Assembly: GCA_009192285.1 (NCBI GenBank)
Contig: WBVU01000003.1
Coordinates: forward strand, 4,123,973 to 4,187,972
From: Morchella semilibera
Lineage: Eukaryota > Ascomycota > Pezizomycetes > Pezizales > Morchellaceae
Direction of reading: 5' to 3'
Length of the DNA stretch: 64,000 nt
The position numbers and the translations under genes were made by a program. This document shows positions 40,545 to 52,656 of the stretch, piece after piece (within the stretch, counting starts at the first letter, position 1; every line of letters starts with the position of its first letter). The notes beneath the pieces were generated by a model. That model was not told the origin of the DNA. It saw only the letters and a list, made by a program, of their open reading frames with translations, and ran no database searches.

Positions 40545-42780
40545 GCGACGGTTAGTTATTGCGATTTAGGAGGTTGCAATGGCAAGGGAGTGATCATGAC
40601 CGATAGCTACATCGTTTAATCATACGTCATACCACTCACTAGCTGATCATGATCGGGGGGTTATTATAAAAGAAGCTATAGCTATAGGTCGATCCAATAT
40701 TGAAAAAATTAACGTGTTTACTTTAACTTATATATACCTCCACGGGATTACGGGTCTTCATTACTATATTGCGGATTGGTTTGGTTTCTTTAAGGTGGGG
40801 AGTTTTCCTGACTCTTTACAGTATGGCACTAGTACTAGTGTATTAAACTATTGGCACCGATGACCCCAGCCGTCACTAGACGCACCAGAAAATAGTTTCT
40901 TCATAGGGACCTCTGCGCCCACCAACCACCACAACCACCACAACCATCTCCCTCGGTCTCCGTCAATATCTAGCATACACTCAATAGGCATATATCCCCT
41001 CGCCGCCGTCCCGCATAACTACCCAGCCCTCTCTCTAGCGAGCTATTCATCTCCAGTATATCATGTGGCCTACCTCCACGGCCTCCGCGCATATGACCGG
41101 TATCGATCAGTGTGAGATCTCCGCATGTATACTCCCACGTACTGGACCAAAGTATGTCTATATCTCCGTTACATCTATCGAGCTGTCTCATCGGTACCAT
41201 GAAATCTCACGCTGTGCAGTACAGCCTACTATTATGGTAGACTGGGAGTACCTGAAGCTGGGCGCGGTAAAGAGCGGCTTATATCCTCTATATCCCCGGG
41301 AAACCACCTTAAGGAAGGCCGATTGAAGATACGATTAATGATGTAAACAAAAAAAAAAAAGGCTGATTGAAGGATGGCCGAGTGATCTATCATGATCTTT
41401 CACTTCACATTCTATCACTCGCAAAGGCGAGTGCAATTCTATGACGAACTTCCGGGTGATATATCATGAGGCCCATGTCAGTATTCAAAGGTTGTTCCTT
41501 TTTCTTTTTCTTTTTCTTTTCTTTTTTTTTTTTTTTTTTTTTTTTTGGGGGGGGGGGTTAGATACATGTATCGGCTGGCCTAGAAGGCTCGAAAGTGACA
41601 CACATACAAACTCCCTCAGTCTCTCGCACTCGAGCTCCTGCGCCAGTACTTTAGGTGAAAACATCAGTTTTCATAAAACTGCCTGCTCCAAACACCACCG
41701 CCAGAGCGCAGAAAAAGAGCAGTCTGGGGCTAGGTTGGTGAAATAGTAGAGCCAATTAGCTATCAAATCGCTGAGTACATGCTCCTAAAGTCCCGAAATA
41801 TTCCTCTGTTTTCAAGTCGGACCTTCGTTACCGGTAGAGAAGGGTTAAATCTAGATAGCAAAGAGGTCTCAAAAATATCAGAGAACCGTCGCGGCGGCGC
41901 TAAGATAACCCAAGTGGTACATAAAGACGTATCAAAAACCTCTGGGGCCTCATGCTCTACGCTACTTCCTAGCTCACCGCCCTCGGAGCTCGCGGCGGGA
42001 TCTCTGCAGTGCTAGATCCCTGGGCAGCCGTGATCGACCGCAAACCTAGATCCTCCCTGCCCTATCCCGAGTCGATCATCGACCCGGACTCTCCCGTTAG
42101 AAAAGAGTGTTTTTGATGGCTATCGCTTAAACGTTGGCAGCTAGAGTTACCAACTACCAGGTGTAAGAAAGGTGACAGTTTAAGCAGATGGAGAGTGTAT
42201 TCAAACCCCTCTGCAATTTCGATAGCAACCCATCGGATTCAGACATACGAAGACACAGATGGAAACAGGGGGTGTGTTTTGTATGTGACTACATGTAGTA
42301 ATATCTTGATGTCTAGGCGCTATTCCCATTATATTATTAATCTCGCGTGCGAATTCCGACCTTCAATTATATCTATAGGCCGGACTCATGTCAGCTTAAG
42401 CGAATCGATATCTATCGCATCACCAACTAAAGATCGAATGTGGGTTATACAATAATTCTCCCACGGTGATCATCACTACTCAAGTCCCTGTACTGGACAG
42501 TACTTCCTCTGTAAAATTCTACGACATATTGCATGCTCTAATTCTCTACCGATTTAATTATGATGGTAATAATGTCTTAATTGGTAACGGGATCTTTCAA
42601 GGGGCAGATCTATGGGTCACGGGTGACACGAAAGTCGTTACGCATTCCACGTTCTGCATATGGCTACAGTTGCAACTCGTTAAACATACTAAAATTATAT
42701 GCGTGTCGATTTTCAATGGTAGTGTAACAGCACTAAACCTCTTTAGTATGAGATTTCCTAATAGGGGTTGACACACATCA
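40545..42780. other. Intergenic between NLR relic and AT-rich island
   Basis: Includes a poly-A tract (41350-41361) and the homopolymer pair below. Frames at 41063-41326, 41779-42015, 42195-42455 and 42466-42771 begin at ATG in some cases but show no domain or splice evidence. The 42190-42771 stretch may be a decayed gene, as it is open in adjacent frames. Confidence 0.35.
41486..41558 (+). repeat. CTTTTT repeat, poly-T (~26) and poly-G (~11)
   Basis: CTTTTTCTTTTTCTTTT runs directly into a long T homopolymer and then a G homopolymer. Exact lengths may be sequencing-dependent. Confidence 0.8.
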
Positions 42781-43262
42781 TGAAATCATATTATACATTT
42801 ATACATTCTTAATAACTATAATATAAAATACATAATATATACGGTAGAAATAATATATACCTATTATATATGATCAGAATTTTGTTATTATTGCAAAAGA
42901 TGATATCAACGAATTTGAGTAGGGTTTCTCTTCAAATTACTATATAATTATTCTTCGGTATGTATTATGTCTGAGTTTTTATTTGTTTGTAATCTTCTAA
43001 ACATTCCAGATCGTAGATATTTTCTCCATATTATCAAATTCTGACTATTTTAGTTTGATTTCGAGGCATATTGAATAATATTTTATTAGACGTAGATATT
43101 TATGTCAAGAGATATGAAAATAACATTTATCAGATTTCATAACATTTCTAACCGGAATTTACCGTTGATATTATTATCTATATATGTATATAATCAAAAA
43201 ATCAAGAAATATATCCTTGTAATCGACGACTATGATATAAACTTTTAATTCTAGATTTCAGC
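42781..43262. other. AT-rich, non-coding
   Basis: Strongly AT-rich with stops in all frames; entry to the decayed island. Confidence 0.6.
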
Positions 43263-43320
43263 TCTGAATACCAATACCCAACAAATTATTTTCAACCAAA
43301 TCCAAAGACTGTATGAAACC

Positions 43321-44436
43321 TTGGTTTGTATAAATTTCTTTTCTGTTTATTTTTTCATTCTCATCTGGAAGGTGAACAATATGCCTATATATTTTACACT
43401 TGTCGGATATGTTGTTTCGGTTACTGGCGTGGGAGGTTATAAGACTGCTACAATTGCACATGATGATTCAAGTCGTATTCTTCAAGAAGTTAATATTCGA
43501 TACTTTATATCATCAGAGACTACTCTAAATTCTGATAGATTTCATGGATACGCTAGGTTCGGAGGACTGGAAGGATTGGCAGGGTTGGGATTACTGTAGG
43601 TTAGGAGGCAGGGATGAGTCAGAATATGTTCTATGGGTTTCTGTTACGCGAGAATGTGAGTCATGGTTGGGGTTACGTGAGGATATGAGTCAGGCTTGGC
43701 TCTGGAATAACAGGTATATAAGGGAGATAACGGTGTCTACTTCTGTACTTTCTTTCTCTTCTCTTTTCTCCTTACGCAACGTCTTCTGTATCTATCAATC
43801 AATATACTTTATAGTCTCTACTTTCACTAGTGACTATCGCTGTCTCTTTACCTTTTCTCTCATACTTCCCCCTCCTGGAAGTATTGCTGCCACTTACCCC
43901 GCACCTTATGACTATAACAAGAGCCATCTACTGGTATCTCCGCTTACATGTTGCGATATGAGACTCCCTGTGGACTCTCCTCCCCACTCTATTGCTGCTA
44001 TAACTTTGCACCCTGCGGAACAAAGCTACACCCTTGACGCCCCCTTGAGAATAGAGTAAATTTGATTAATGGTACTTTGATTCATAGCACTAATCGAAAG
44101 CCAAGGTAATTATTCAACTCTCAACTATATTTTATTTCTATTGTTATTATAAGTAGTTTATATATTGATATTTATATTGAACAGCTGTCCTTACTGCATA
44201 GTATCGAGCTTCAAAAAGGATTATCAGATAATAAACATATTGCAAACGATTTATACACCAACTCCACAGTTACGATTACCTCGGATCTTAAAGTCGTTGG
44301 GACAGCTAAAGAATTAAAATGCTTCGAGGGACAAATGTTTCAATACGATGGAGAAACTCAATCAGATGTTCCGGTACTATATATAAATCTAAATGATTTC
44401 AACATTTATACTAATTCTGAAATTAGTGTCAGTTAG
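43321..44436 (+). pseudogene. AT-rich gene relic interrupted by an LTR-like segment
   Basis: The first part (43379-43560) reads MPIYFTLVGYVVSVTGVGGY...VNIRYFISSETTLNSDRFHG. After 44190 a clean frame continues to a stop at 44436 with YTNSTVTITSDLKVVGTAKE and FEGQMFQYDGETQSDVPVLY. An intron-like GTAATT...GAACAG precedes it. Between lies a GC-richer segment (about 43556-44050) with a GTATATAAGGGAG TATA box and pyrimidine-rich 3' part, which looks like a different, unassigned LTR or insertion. I do not recognise the protein; linking both parts to one gene is inference. Confidence 0.3.
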
Positions 44437-44537
44437 TCTTCCTTCTAAACACACAATCTCCATTATTTGCAAGGCTTTGTCAGTATCTTATATCCAACAA
44501 AATAGTTGATGTATCATTCAAGTATCAATATGAGTGT

Positions 44538-45077
44538 TGTGATGGAGTAACCCGACGCAAAGTAGAAGATGACAATGATGACGCAAGAGGACTCGAGGAG
44601 CACAGCCAACATGACGAGGAGACCGACGAAGACAGGAACAACACGGAGCAGGCATAGGCACAGGCACCAGCGAAGGCAAAGGCAAAGGCAAAGGCACAAG
44701 AACGCAGGGTAGAGAAAGTGATGACCGGATAGACCCCAATGAGAACGATGAGAGGTACTATAGGTTTTCTCGAAAGAGGACAGAGTTTTGGGTTCAAGGA
44801 ACTATAGCTTGAGGATAGGAGTATATTCCTATGTACTGAAATAACAGGAAGATGAGACAGAGAGAAAAGAAAGAAAAAACTAAGGAAAACATCTACGACT
44901 GCCATTTAACAACCCATCACCACCAGTCCGCTATGACTCACACGTCAGCTTATAGAAACCCATTCATCGCAACCGCACCTCGTAGTCCTCCCCACCATCT
45001 CACCAATATCTATTACCAATCCATCATGCCATCGAACCTCATAGAACCTAATGACGACATCCTCACCTCATCTCATC
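44538..45077 (+). mobile_element. Solo LTR family L, truncated by a G element
   Basis: Starts TGTGATGGAGTAACCCGACG and follows the 4557-5189 copy until CCTCATCTCATC, where a family G element begins. The normal LTR 3' part is not found after that element. Confidence 0.7.
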
Positions 45078-45705
45078 TAACGGGGTGGAGTTGGGTCTGG
45101 AGCAGGGCGAGGCGGGACAAGTTCAGGAACAGAGACAGGGACGAGGTCGACTCAGGAGATACCCGAGGCGAGACAGGTTCAAGTTCGGGTTCAGGTTCAG
45201 GTTCAGGGACGAGGTGGGGACAGAAGGACCGAAGCCGAAGTAATGTATTGCTAACAGAAAGAAGACGTTGCCTAGACAGGCAGAAATATAGAAAAGAACG
45301 AACACTATATATATACAGCTACCTCGCACCGATAACATCAGCAAGACTTCATTTGTCTCCTGATATCTCCTGAGCCTTAGGAGACTCAAAAAATATCCAG
45401 GAGTCTCAGGAGACTCTCAGGAGACCTGGGAGACGGTTGGGAGACTCCAGTCACAAGTTGAGTTTGCTGATGAACTCATATCATAGAATTCCATAGAAAC
45501 TCCTACACCCCCGTACCACTCATACTATTCCCAATAACCCCAATCCCATCCCGTTACTACCCAATCCTTCCTAGCGTTTACATTCCATTACCCGAGCTCC
45601 TTCCTAAACCATCATTCTATTTCCGACATCGACTGATACTATCCAACAACCCTGTTCTGAAGGCGCCTTGGCTGAAGGTGAGGTGCAGGAGGCGGAGCCG
45701 TGATA
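45078..45705 (-). mobile_element. Family G TIR element, copy 1 (carries M1)
   Basis: Runs from TAACGGGGTGGAG to GGCGGAGCCGTGATA, flanked by TA. In reverse it begins TATCACGGCTCCGCC, the same TCACGG terminus as family C. The interior has GGTTCAGGTTCAGGTTCAG repeats, the AAGAAGACGTTGCCTAGACA block and a TATATATACAGC box. M1 copy 4 is inserted at 45336-45472. Confidence 0.65.
45336..45472 (+). mobile_element. M1 MITE copy 4
   Basis: Full-length 137 bp, flanked by AA on both sides, inside family G copy 1. The AA duplication shows that the target is not restricted to TA. Confidence 0.9.
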
Positions 45706-45719
45706 ATCAGTTATTTTTA

Positions 45720-46990
45720 TTATATATATTATCTTATTTAAATAAAAAAATCTCTCAATATATGAAAATAGTAAGAGATAAGTAGAAACAAACAGGAAAA
45801 AGTGCTATCAAGCAGGAATAAGTACGAATAAGTGGTACTAAGTAAGAATAAGTACGGATAAGTGCTAGCAAGTAAGAATAAATACGGATAAATACCAGCA
45901 AGTACTAGGATTAAGTATATATAAGTACTAGTGGATGAGAATAGTTATCAACAAGCTGAAACAGATAGGAAAAATATAGACAAATATATTACCCCGTTAG
46001 GATAGTACATGCATATTGATCACCCACATAAACAATAATCTATTATGTCAAGTAGGAAAGTAACTCAGTATTTGGTAATGGGTAGCAATATACGGGAATA
46101 AGTGGAAGCAAGTACCAGCAAGTAAGAATAAGAAGGAGTAAATAGAAATAGATATAAAGAAGTGAAATAAATAAAAATAATTATATAATAATAACTATAA
46201 ATAGAAACACAGGTTAGTCTTCGGTTGCAACACATACTATAACATATGTCAGGTAAGAAAGTGCCAGAATATATGAAAAACTAACGGATAAGTAGGAAGA
46301 AGTAGAAACAAATACCGGTAAGTGGGAATAAGTAAGGATAAATAGGGACAAATACGGACAAATAATGAAAAGCAAGAATAACTATATACTAATAACTATA
46401 AATAGAAACATAGGTTAAGATTTTCCAAGAGCTATATTGCATACATAATAATGAACTGTATACACTGACGGGAGAAAAAAATGCCTCATATATAAAAAGT
46501 CGGGAAAAAGAGGGAAAAAGTGACAGTAAGTGCTGGCAAGTAAAAATAGGCATAAATAAGTGTGGACAGTGATGGGCTAATATCTTATAAGTATATGCAC
46601 TATAATATATCCCAAATCCCGTTAAGTGAAAAAATGCCTCAATATATGGAAACAAAAGTGGATAAGTAAAAATAAATAGCAGTTAAAATCAGCAAGTACC
46701 AATAAGTGGGAATAACTTCCAACAAATTGAAATAAACGAGAGAGAATTACAAATAATAGTGTGGGACAATGTCTTGTACTTGCCTGTTAGGGTAGAAAAT
46801 ACATGTAAGCTACTTAGATAATATATAACATATCACTTTAAAGGGAAAGAAAAGAAAAAAAAAAAACCTCAACATGTGAAAATAAATACAAATAAGCAAG
46901 GATAACAGTAATAAGTCATTATAAATTAAAAGAAGTAAGTATAAGTATAGATTAGTGGTAATAGGTTACAGCAAGTCTCGGCATTTAACA
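45720..46990. repeat. Degenerate AT-rich satellite, ~150-300-bp units with AAGTANNAATAAGTA sub-repeats
   Basis: A long purine-rich stretch of AAGAATAAGTACGGATAAGT-type sub-repeats. The phrase CTCAATATATGAAAA or close variants recurs near 45754, 46265, 46487, 46636 and 46868, marking longer units of uneven length. Stops occur in all frames. 46990-47170 is AT-rich non-coding. Confidence 0.6.
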
Positions 46991-47171
46991 ATTATTATAC
47001 ATTTCACATAGACGCACCAAACATCAACAGATTTAATTAGTTAATAATTTCATTGATACTATTACTTGAGATTTTATTATATTCTTCATATAATATGTGT
47101 ATATATATATATAATTCTTTGTAATCGCTATTCTATTGTCCTTCATACCTCAAATCATTTTCAAACCAAAG

Positions 47172-47808
47172 TGTCCTGTCGTCTTGGCATTGATCCCGAG
47201 CGTTTGGTAGTCAAAGCGGTGTTGTACTTGTTAGGGTAGTATTAAGCCAAGGAGGGGTTGCTGAGGAGAGAGTGTCATCATCGTGTTCTAGGAAGTTCGA
47301 TGGCGTGATGGATTTATAATGTAAATAACAGAGATGGTGGGGAGGAATATAAAGTGTGGTTGCAACGGATTCCTATGGGTTTCTATGGGCTGATGTATGA
47401 GTCACAGCGGACTAGTTGAGGAGAAGTGTTAAATAGTGGATATAGATGTTTTCCTTAGTTCTTTTCTTTCTTTTATCTCTGTCTTGTATTCCTGTCATCT
47501 TGATACATAGGAATATACTCCTATTCACAGAATCATAGCCTCTCATACCCAAGTCCCTGTCCTCTTACGAGGAAAACTATTGTACCTCTCATTGCTCTCA
47601 TTGAGGTCCATCCAGTCCTCTCTCTCCTCGCCCTGTGCTTGTGTGCCCTTGCCCATGCCTTTGCCTTTGCTTTTGCCGATGTCTGTGCTTGTATCTGCCC
47701 CGCGTTGTTCCTATCTTCGTCGGCCTCCTCGTCGCATTAGCTGTGCTCCTCGAGTCCTTCTGTGTCATCAATATCATCCTCTACTTTGCGTCGGGTTACT
47801 CCGTCATA
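47172..47808 (-). mobile_element. Solo LTR family L, reverse orientation
   Basis: Starts TGTCCTGTCGTCTTGGC and ends GGGTTACTCCGTCATA. Flanks are CAAAG and CTAAG, a 5-bp duplication with one mismatch. Frames at 47580-47877 are inside it and are not genes. Confidence 0.75.
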
Positions 47809-48064
47809 CTAAGTCGAAGTTATCAAGGCTATAAACTCCAAAGGCATGGTTTGTACCCAACTATTCCTTCTCAATAACTTAAATGACTTATCTTTCAACA
47901 AAATAATTCAATGCCCGAGCAAATCGTTTTTGAGAAAAACAATCTACAACGGACTCAAGAAAATAATACCAATCTCAATCGTAATAAATAGGAGATCTTG
48001 AGATTTTTCCTCAAAACCAATACTTACGTATCTAGGTCCCTTTATCGTACCATAGGGGTCAACA

Positions 48065-48738
48065 ATGTCAGTGCAGTCAGGAGTTGCTGAAACTCTACTA
48101 CCGGATAATGAAAGCCAAGAAGATACACAAATCATTCTACCTACCATTGTTGATGAAGATGCAACAATTCCAGATACTCAAATCCCCCATGAACCTCAGC
48201 CTCCTCAACTACCAATTCTTTTGTTCTTGGATGCTAGCCAATGGAGTGTTGCATCACATAATAATACATGAAAGAGATTGCTAGTATCGATTCCTGAACA
48301 TACCAGAGTAGAGAATACGATTGTTGGAAGAGAATTTACAATACCATTATATAGCGTTGAGGTATTACCTAATACTTACAAATTTGAATACTTTCTCACA
48401 TGCAATTATGAAGATACTCGTCACGCAATGATCTTTGGAGACAGGAGTGATGCCAGCAGACAACATCCATGTCGTACTTCAGATGATATTAATGCATGGC
48501 TCCTACAAGCACAAGCAGATGCTACGAACTCTTTTTCATCTGTTTCTGCACCCATATTTCCTGAATCTGTTACAGGCAGTAGCGAAATAACTACTATGAG
48601 CCAACTTGAAAGACTTTCGTACCGCTTAAAAGATTAAGCACCAGAAATTCAAACAATTTTGAACATTGCGAATGATGGAGTTGATGCATATACATTCCTT
48701 GTGGAACCATTTAGTCTTCCAGATCTGTTGAACCTTGC
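48065..48738 (+). pseudogene. Orphan gene relic, two nonsense codons, cut by family C
   Basis: From ATG at 48065 one frame runs to 48738 with only two stops: TGA at 48269 (NNT-stop-KRLLVSIPEHTRVENTIV) and TAA at 48635 (YRLKD-stop-APEIQTILNIAND). Both fit C:G-to-T:A change of TGG and CAA. The product has an acidic/Pro leader (PDTQIPHEPQPPQLPILLF) then FTIPLYSVEVLPNTYKFEYF and SDDINAWLLQAQADATNSF. Family C copy 3 interrupts it at 48739; removing that element and one TA rejoins LLNLA to TCITKIWQESAIFM at 49887 in the same frame. I do not recognise the family. Confidence 0.55.
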
Positions 48739-49886
48739 TATCACGGCGTGGAGCGTGGTCTAGTGGTGTTGCGGGAAGAGGGATTAGTCAGGGATTCTCT
48801 TAGGTTCTTTAGGTTTCGGTATCAAGGGTTCGGTTTGGAAATAGAGTTTCGGGTATAGGGGATGAGGTCGGGTTCGGAGATAGGGGTCTTGGGAGGTTCT
48901 ATGGAGTTCTGTACAGGGATACTCGGGTTAGTCATTGGGTTGGGTGTTGTGATATATATATGTGCCTTGCCCTCGCTTGTAGATAGCTTCTTTCCTTTCC
49001 TCTTCATGCAACCTTCCTATTTCTAGGAGTTTGTAGTCTTTTAGAAATACATTTTTGAAAGATCTCTCGCCTTGACGGTTCAGCCACCCCTATAAGGGTA
49101 GGACAGCCATCTTCGCCTCGCTTCGTTCCTAGTTTCGCCCTTCGTCACGTCTCGCCTCGTCTGGTCATGCCACCGCGTACTGTCCCGGCGTCTTGGCAGT
49201 TGTCCCGACAGCCCGGTAGGCGATGCACGATTGTGGTTGTTAAGGTAATGATAAGCGAGAGTGGGGAGTACGAGGTGGAGGCTGTGGTCATTAGGTTCTA
49301 GGAGGTTCGATGGCGTGATGGATTGGTAATGTAGAATAGCGAAGATGGTGGGGAGGATTACGAGGTGTGGTAGCGACGGGTTTCTATGAGGTTCTATGAG
49401 TAATAGTGTGAGTCATAGCGGACTAGTGGAGGAGGTGTGTTAAATAGCGGGGATAGATGTTTTCCTTAGTTCTTTCTTTCTTTCTTCTTTGTCTCGTCTT
49501 CCTGTTATCTCGGTACATAGGAATCTACTTCTATTTCTAAAGCCATAGCCTCACGTACCAAAGACTCGATCCTCTGACAAAGAGGAAACTCATAGTACCA
49601 CTCATCGTTCTCGTTGAGGTCCCTTCGGTCCTCACTCTCCCTGCTCTGTGCTCTTGTACCCTTGCTCTTGCCTTTGTCTTCGCCGGTGCCTGTGCTTGTG
49701 CCTGCCCGGCGTTGTCCCTGTCTTCATCGGCCCCCTCGTTGAGTCCACTGTGCTCCTCGAGTCCCCCTGCGTCATTATTGTCATCTTCTTCTTTGCGTCG
49801 GGTTACTCCGTCACACGTACCTCGCCCCGCCTCGGTTGTGTACCTTGGCCTATTTCGTTTCACTTTCTCGCATCGACCCCGTGATA
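48739..49886 (-). mobile_element. Family C TIR element, copy 3, carrying a solo LTR
   Basis: Begins TATCACGGCGTGGAGCG and ends CGACCCCGTGATA. A family L solo LTR with its duplication lies inside at 49181-49815; without it the element is about 508 bp, the family's normal length. Confidence 0.8.
49181..49815 (-). mobile_element. Solo LTR family L with perfect TSD, inside family C
   Basis: A 635-bp element from TGTCCCGGCGTCTTGGC to GGGTTACTCCGTCACA. CGTAC lies at 49176-49180 and again at 49816-49820. Confidence 0.9.
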
Positions 49887-49916
49887 CTTGCATTACAAAA
49901 ATATGGCAGGAATCTG

Positions 49917-50111
49917 CAATCTTCATGGAGCGAAACGAGGATGTAGTCGGAGGAGTCAAGGTACACAACTGAGACTGGGGAAACTAGGGGAAGTGAGACG
50001 AAGTGAGGTAAGGCGAAGCGAGGCAGGACCTATGAAGAGAACTAGAGACGAAGGACAAGACGAGAGGAAGTACAGGGACTATGGGAATTCCTGGAGTCCC
50101 ACAAGGGACGT
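49917..50111 (+). mobile_element. Truncated family C-like fragment
   Basis: CATGGAGCGAAACGAGGATG then GGAGTCAAGGTACACAACTG follow the start of family C. It is cut by the next, more intact copy at 50112. Confidence 0.5.
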
Positions 50112-50731
50112 TATCACAGAGCGAAGTGAGGACAAGGACGAGAGGTGCTGAGGTACACAACCGAGGCGAGAGGAGGTAGAGCGGGCGCATATAAGACTAA
50201 GCAAGGTAAAGGGCAGGGGGTACGGAGCAAGGGACGAAGCGAGACGAGACGAGGTATGAGACGAGGACTATAGATTTCCTCCTGCCTTCGAGGAAGTAGG
50301 AGCGGGAGGACTCAACAGCAGCTGGAAGTTCTTAAAGCCCTATATTGACTAAAGGACAGGAAGGTTGCGTGAAGAAAAAAGAAAAGAAGGAGAAACCCTA
50401 CAAGCGAGGGAGAGAGCTCCCTATACATCAGCAAGACTTCATTTGTCTCCTGATGTCTCCTGAGTCTCAGGAGACTCAAAAAATATCCGGAGGTCTCAGG
50501 AGACTCTCAGGAGACCCGGGAGACTGTTGGGAGACTCCAGTCACAAGTTGAGTTTGCTGATGTATATAGCCTCAGAATCCCTTTGTTGACTCATACTATA
50601 GAAACCCGTAGAACCCCAAAGAATCCTTCTATTAGAAATACATATATACCGTTGATTCATAGAACACCATAGAAAACCCCTGACTAAGCCTTCTTCCCAC
50701 AACGTCGCTAGGTACGTTCCACGCCGTGATA
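50112..50731 (+). mobile_element. Family C TIR element, copy 4 (carries M1)
   Basis: Ends TATCACAGAGCGAAGTGAGG and TTCCACGCCGTGATA. M1 copy 5 sits in its CTCCCTATATATAGCC box; without M1 the length is about 481 bp. Confidence 0.8.
50426..50562 (+). mobile_element. M1 MITE copy 5
   Basis: Comparison with copy 2 of family C shows the empty site CCCTATATATAGCC. The filled site is CCCTATA-M1-TATATAGCC, so exactly 2 bp (TA) were duplicated. Confidence 0.92.
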
Positions 50732-50833
50732 CAATCAAAACCAAAATAGATCCCCCAATCCTAAGTAACACCTACCTCAAGATTGTAGGTTATAAATTCT
50801 TTTGCTTGAATAAATAGTTGTTAATTTTAATAG

Positions 50834-51683
50834 ATGAAAGAGTTTCGTATATATGCGAAATCTAAATTACTCAACCGAATGAAGTCAAAACTGGAAAGAT
50901 ACAGATTCAGTGAACTATCAATCACAGAGAAAAAAGCTGAAAGTATAGTATATCTTTTGTATAAAGATAGATTTCTATGGCAATCAAAGCATTACGAGGT
51001 AATTAGATCTCTTTATAAAAATTAGCAAAAAAACTAATAATTATCTCATATAAGATATTAAATTCTATTTTTTAGCTCCCGAATTGATTGAATTAATATA
51101 TCATATATATTACCATTACACTACCGGACGAGTTTGAAAAAATGATATATTTCTTGAATAAATAAATCAAAAACTTATTTGTTTAGTTTCGACTGTCATC
51201 TAGAATAATTTATATTAAATATCATTAGAAAATCTAACGAAAGCAAAGCAATTAGGGCATTTTGAGTACAAAAACAAAGATGTTTTAGGTAAGCTTGGTA
51301 TCGAATTTAGCTTTTACAAATACTAAAATAGAAATATTTCTTAGCTACGTATACACGAATAAAAAATACTTAGGTGGATCGAAGACGATCAGTTCAGGAA
51401 TATCTATTGAGACTTATCAAAAATGAATTATGACAAATGGTAAAATCTCATAATGATTTTTTTACTCTATAAATCGTAATATAGATAAGACTTGCAGATC
51501 GAAGAAAATTCAACAAATGATATTTTAACAAAAATTGAAGGACATCAAGATGATAATAATGATTTAGAAAGAGAGTTAAATCCCCAAAGAAAAAGAGTAA
51601 AGTCAGATGATTGGGATGAGATACAGCCTAATGAAACCAGTATTACCCTACCTCCATATCCATCGGGTCAAGGTACACCTTAA
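50834..51683 (+). pseudogene. AT-rich gene relic (coiled-coil-like), unknown
   Basis: Two short ATG frames remain. 50834-51025 is a basic helical peptide (KSKLERYRFSELSITEKKAE) and 51492-51683 an acidic one (KIEGHQDDNNDLERELNPQR). The sequence between them is AT-rich with many stops, and KKYLGGSKTISSGISIETYQ can be read near 51365-51420. It looks like a decayed gene rather than random DNA, but I cannot name it. Confidence 0.3.
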
Positions 51684-51804
51684 ATTGTATGTATTGAAAA
51701 ATCTGTATTGACGATATCAATATTATGATTATGAATATCAGAAACTAATATCTCTATCACTCTTACAGCGATCAGAAGAATTGTGTGGGTAAATTTTCAT
51801 TCCT

Positions 51805-52434
51805 TGTTCCGGCGTCTTGGCATCGGTCCCGAGGATTTGGTAGTTGAAGCGCTGTTGTGATTGTTTAGGAATAGTTAAGTGAGGGAGGGGTGTGTTAAGG
51901 GAGGTTGTCGTCATAGGTTTCTAGGAGGTTCAATGGCGTGATGGATTTGTAATGTAAATAGCGAAGATGGTTTGGAGGAATAGGAGGAGTGGCAGCGATG
52001 GATTTCCATGGGATTCTGTGAGTGACAGGGTGAGTCATAGCGGACTGGTGGAGGGGAGTGTTAAATAGCGGGGTTAGATGTTTTCCTTAGTTCTTTCTTT
52101 CTTTTCTCTCTGTCTCGTCTTCCTGTTATCTCGGTATATAGGAATCTACTCCTATTCCTAAGCCATAGCTTCTCGTACCAAAGGCTCAGTCCTCTAGAAA
52201 GAGGAAACTCATAGTACCTGTCATCGTTCTCGTTGAGGTCCATCCGGTCTTCACTCTTCCTGCCTGGTGCTCTTGTGCTTTTGCCCTTGCCTTTGCCTTC
52301 GCCGGTACTTATGCTTGTGCCTGCCCGGTGTTGCCCCTATCTTCGTCGGTCCCCTCGTCGCTTAGTCTGTACTTCTCGAGTCCTTCTGCGTCATCATTGT
52401 CATCTTCTTCTTTGCGTTGAGTTACTCCGTCACA
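51805..52434 (-). mobile_element. Solo LTR family L, reverse orientation
   Basis: From TGTTCCGGCGTCTTGGCATC to GAGTTACTCCGTCACA, 630 bp. A matching 5-bp flank is not obvious. The frames at 52061-52448 lie inside it. Confidence 0.75.
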
Positions 52435-52449
52435 CTTGCCTGACATAAC

Positions 52450-52656
52450 TTCATCGATTATGACAATGACGCTACGGCTACTACATCAGCAAACTCAACT
52501 TATGACTGGAGTCTGCCAACAGTCTGCCGGGTCTCCTAAGAGTCTCCTTAGACCTCTAGGATTTTTTGACTCTCTTAAGGCTCAGGAGACATCAGGAGAC
52601 AAATGAAGTCTTGCTGATGTAAACAATCGAAATCGATACCAAGACACCGGGATACT
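52450..52656 (+). mobile_element. LTR family L 3' fragment (carries M1)
   Basis: TGACAATGACGCTACGGCTAC, then after M1 GAAATCGATACCAAGACACC, follow the end of the plus-oriented LTR. Confidence 0.45.
52484..52619 (-). mobile_element. M1 MITE copy 6
   Basis: Reverse orientation, starting CATCAGCAAACTCAACTTAT and ending GAAGTCTTGCTGATG; TA flanks. Confidence 0.88.
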
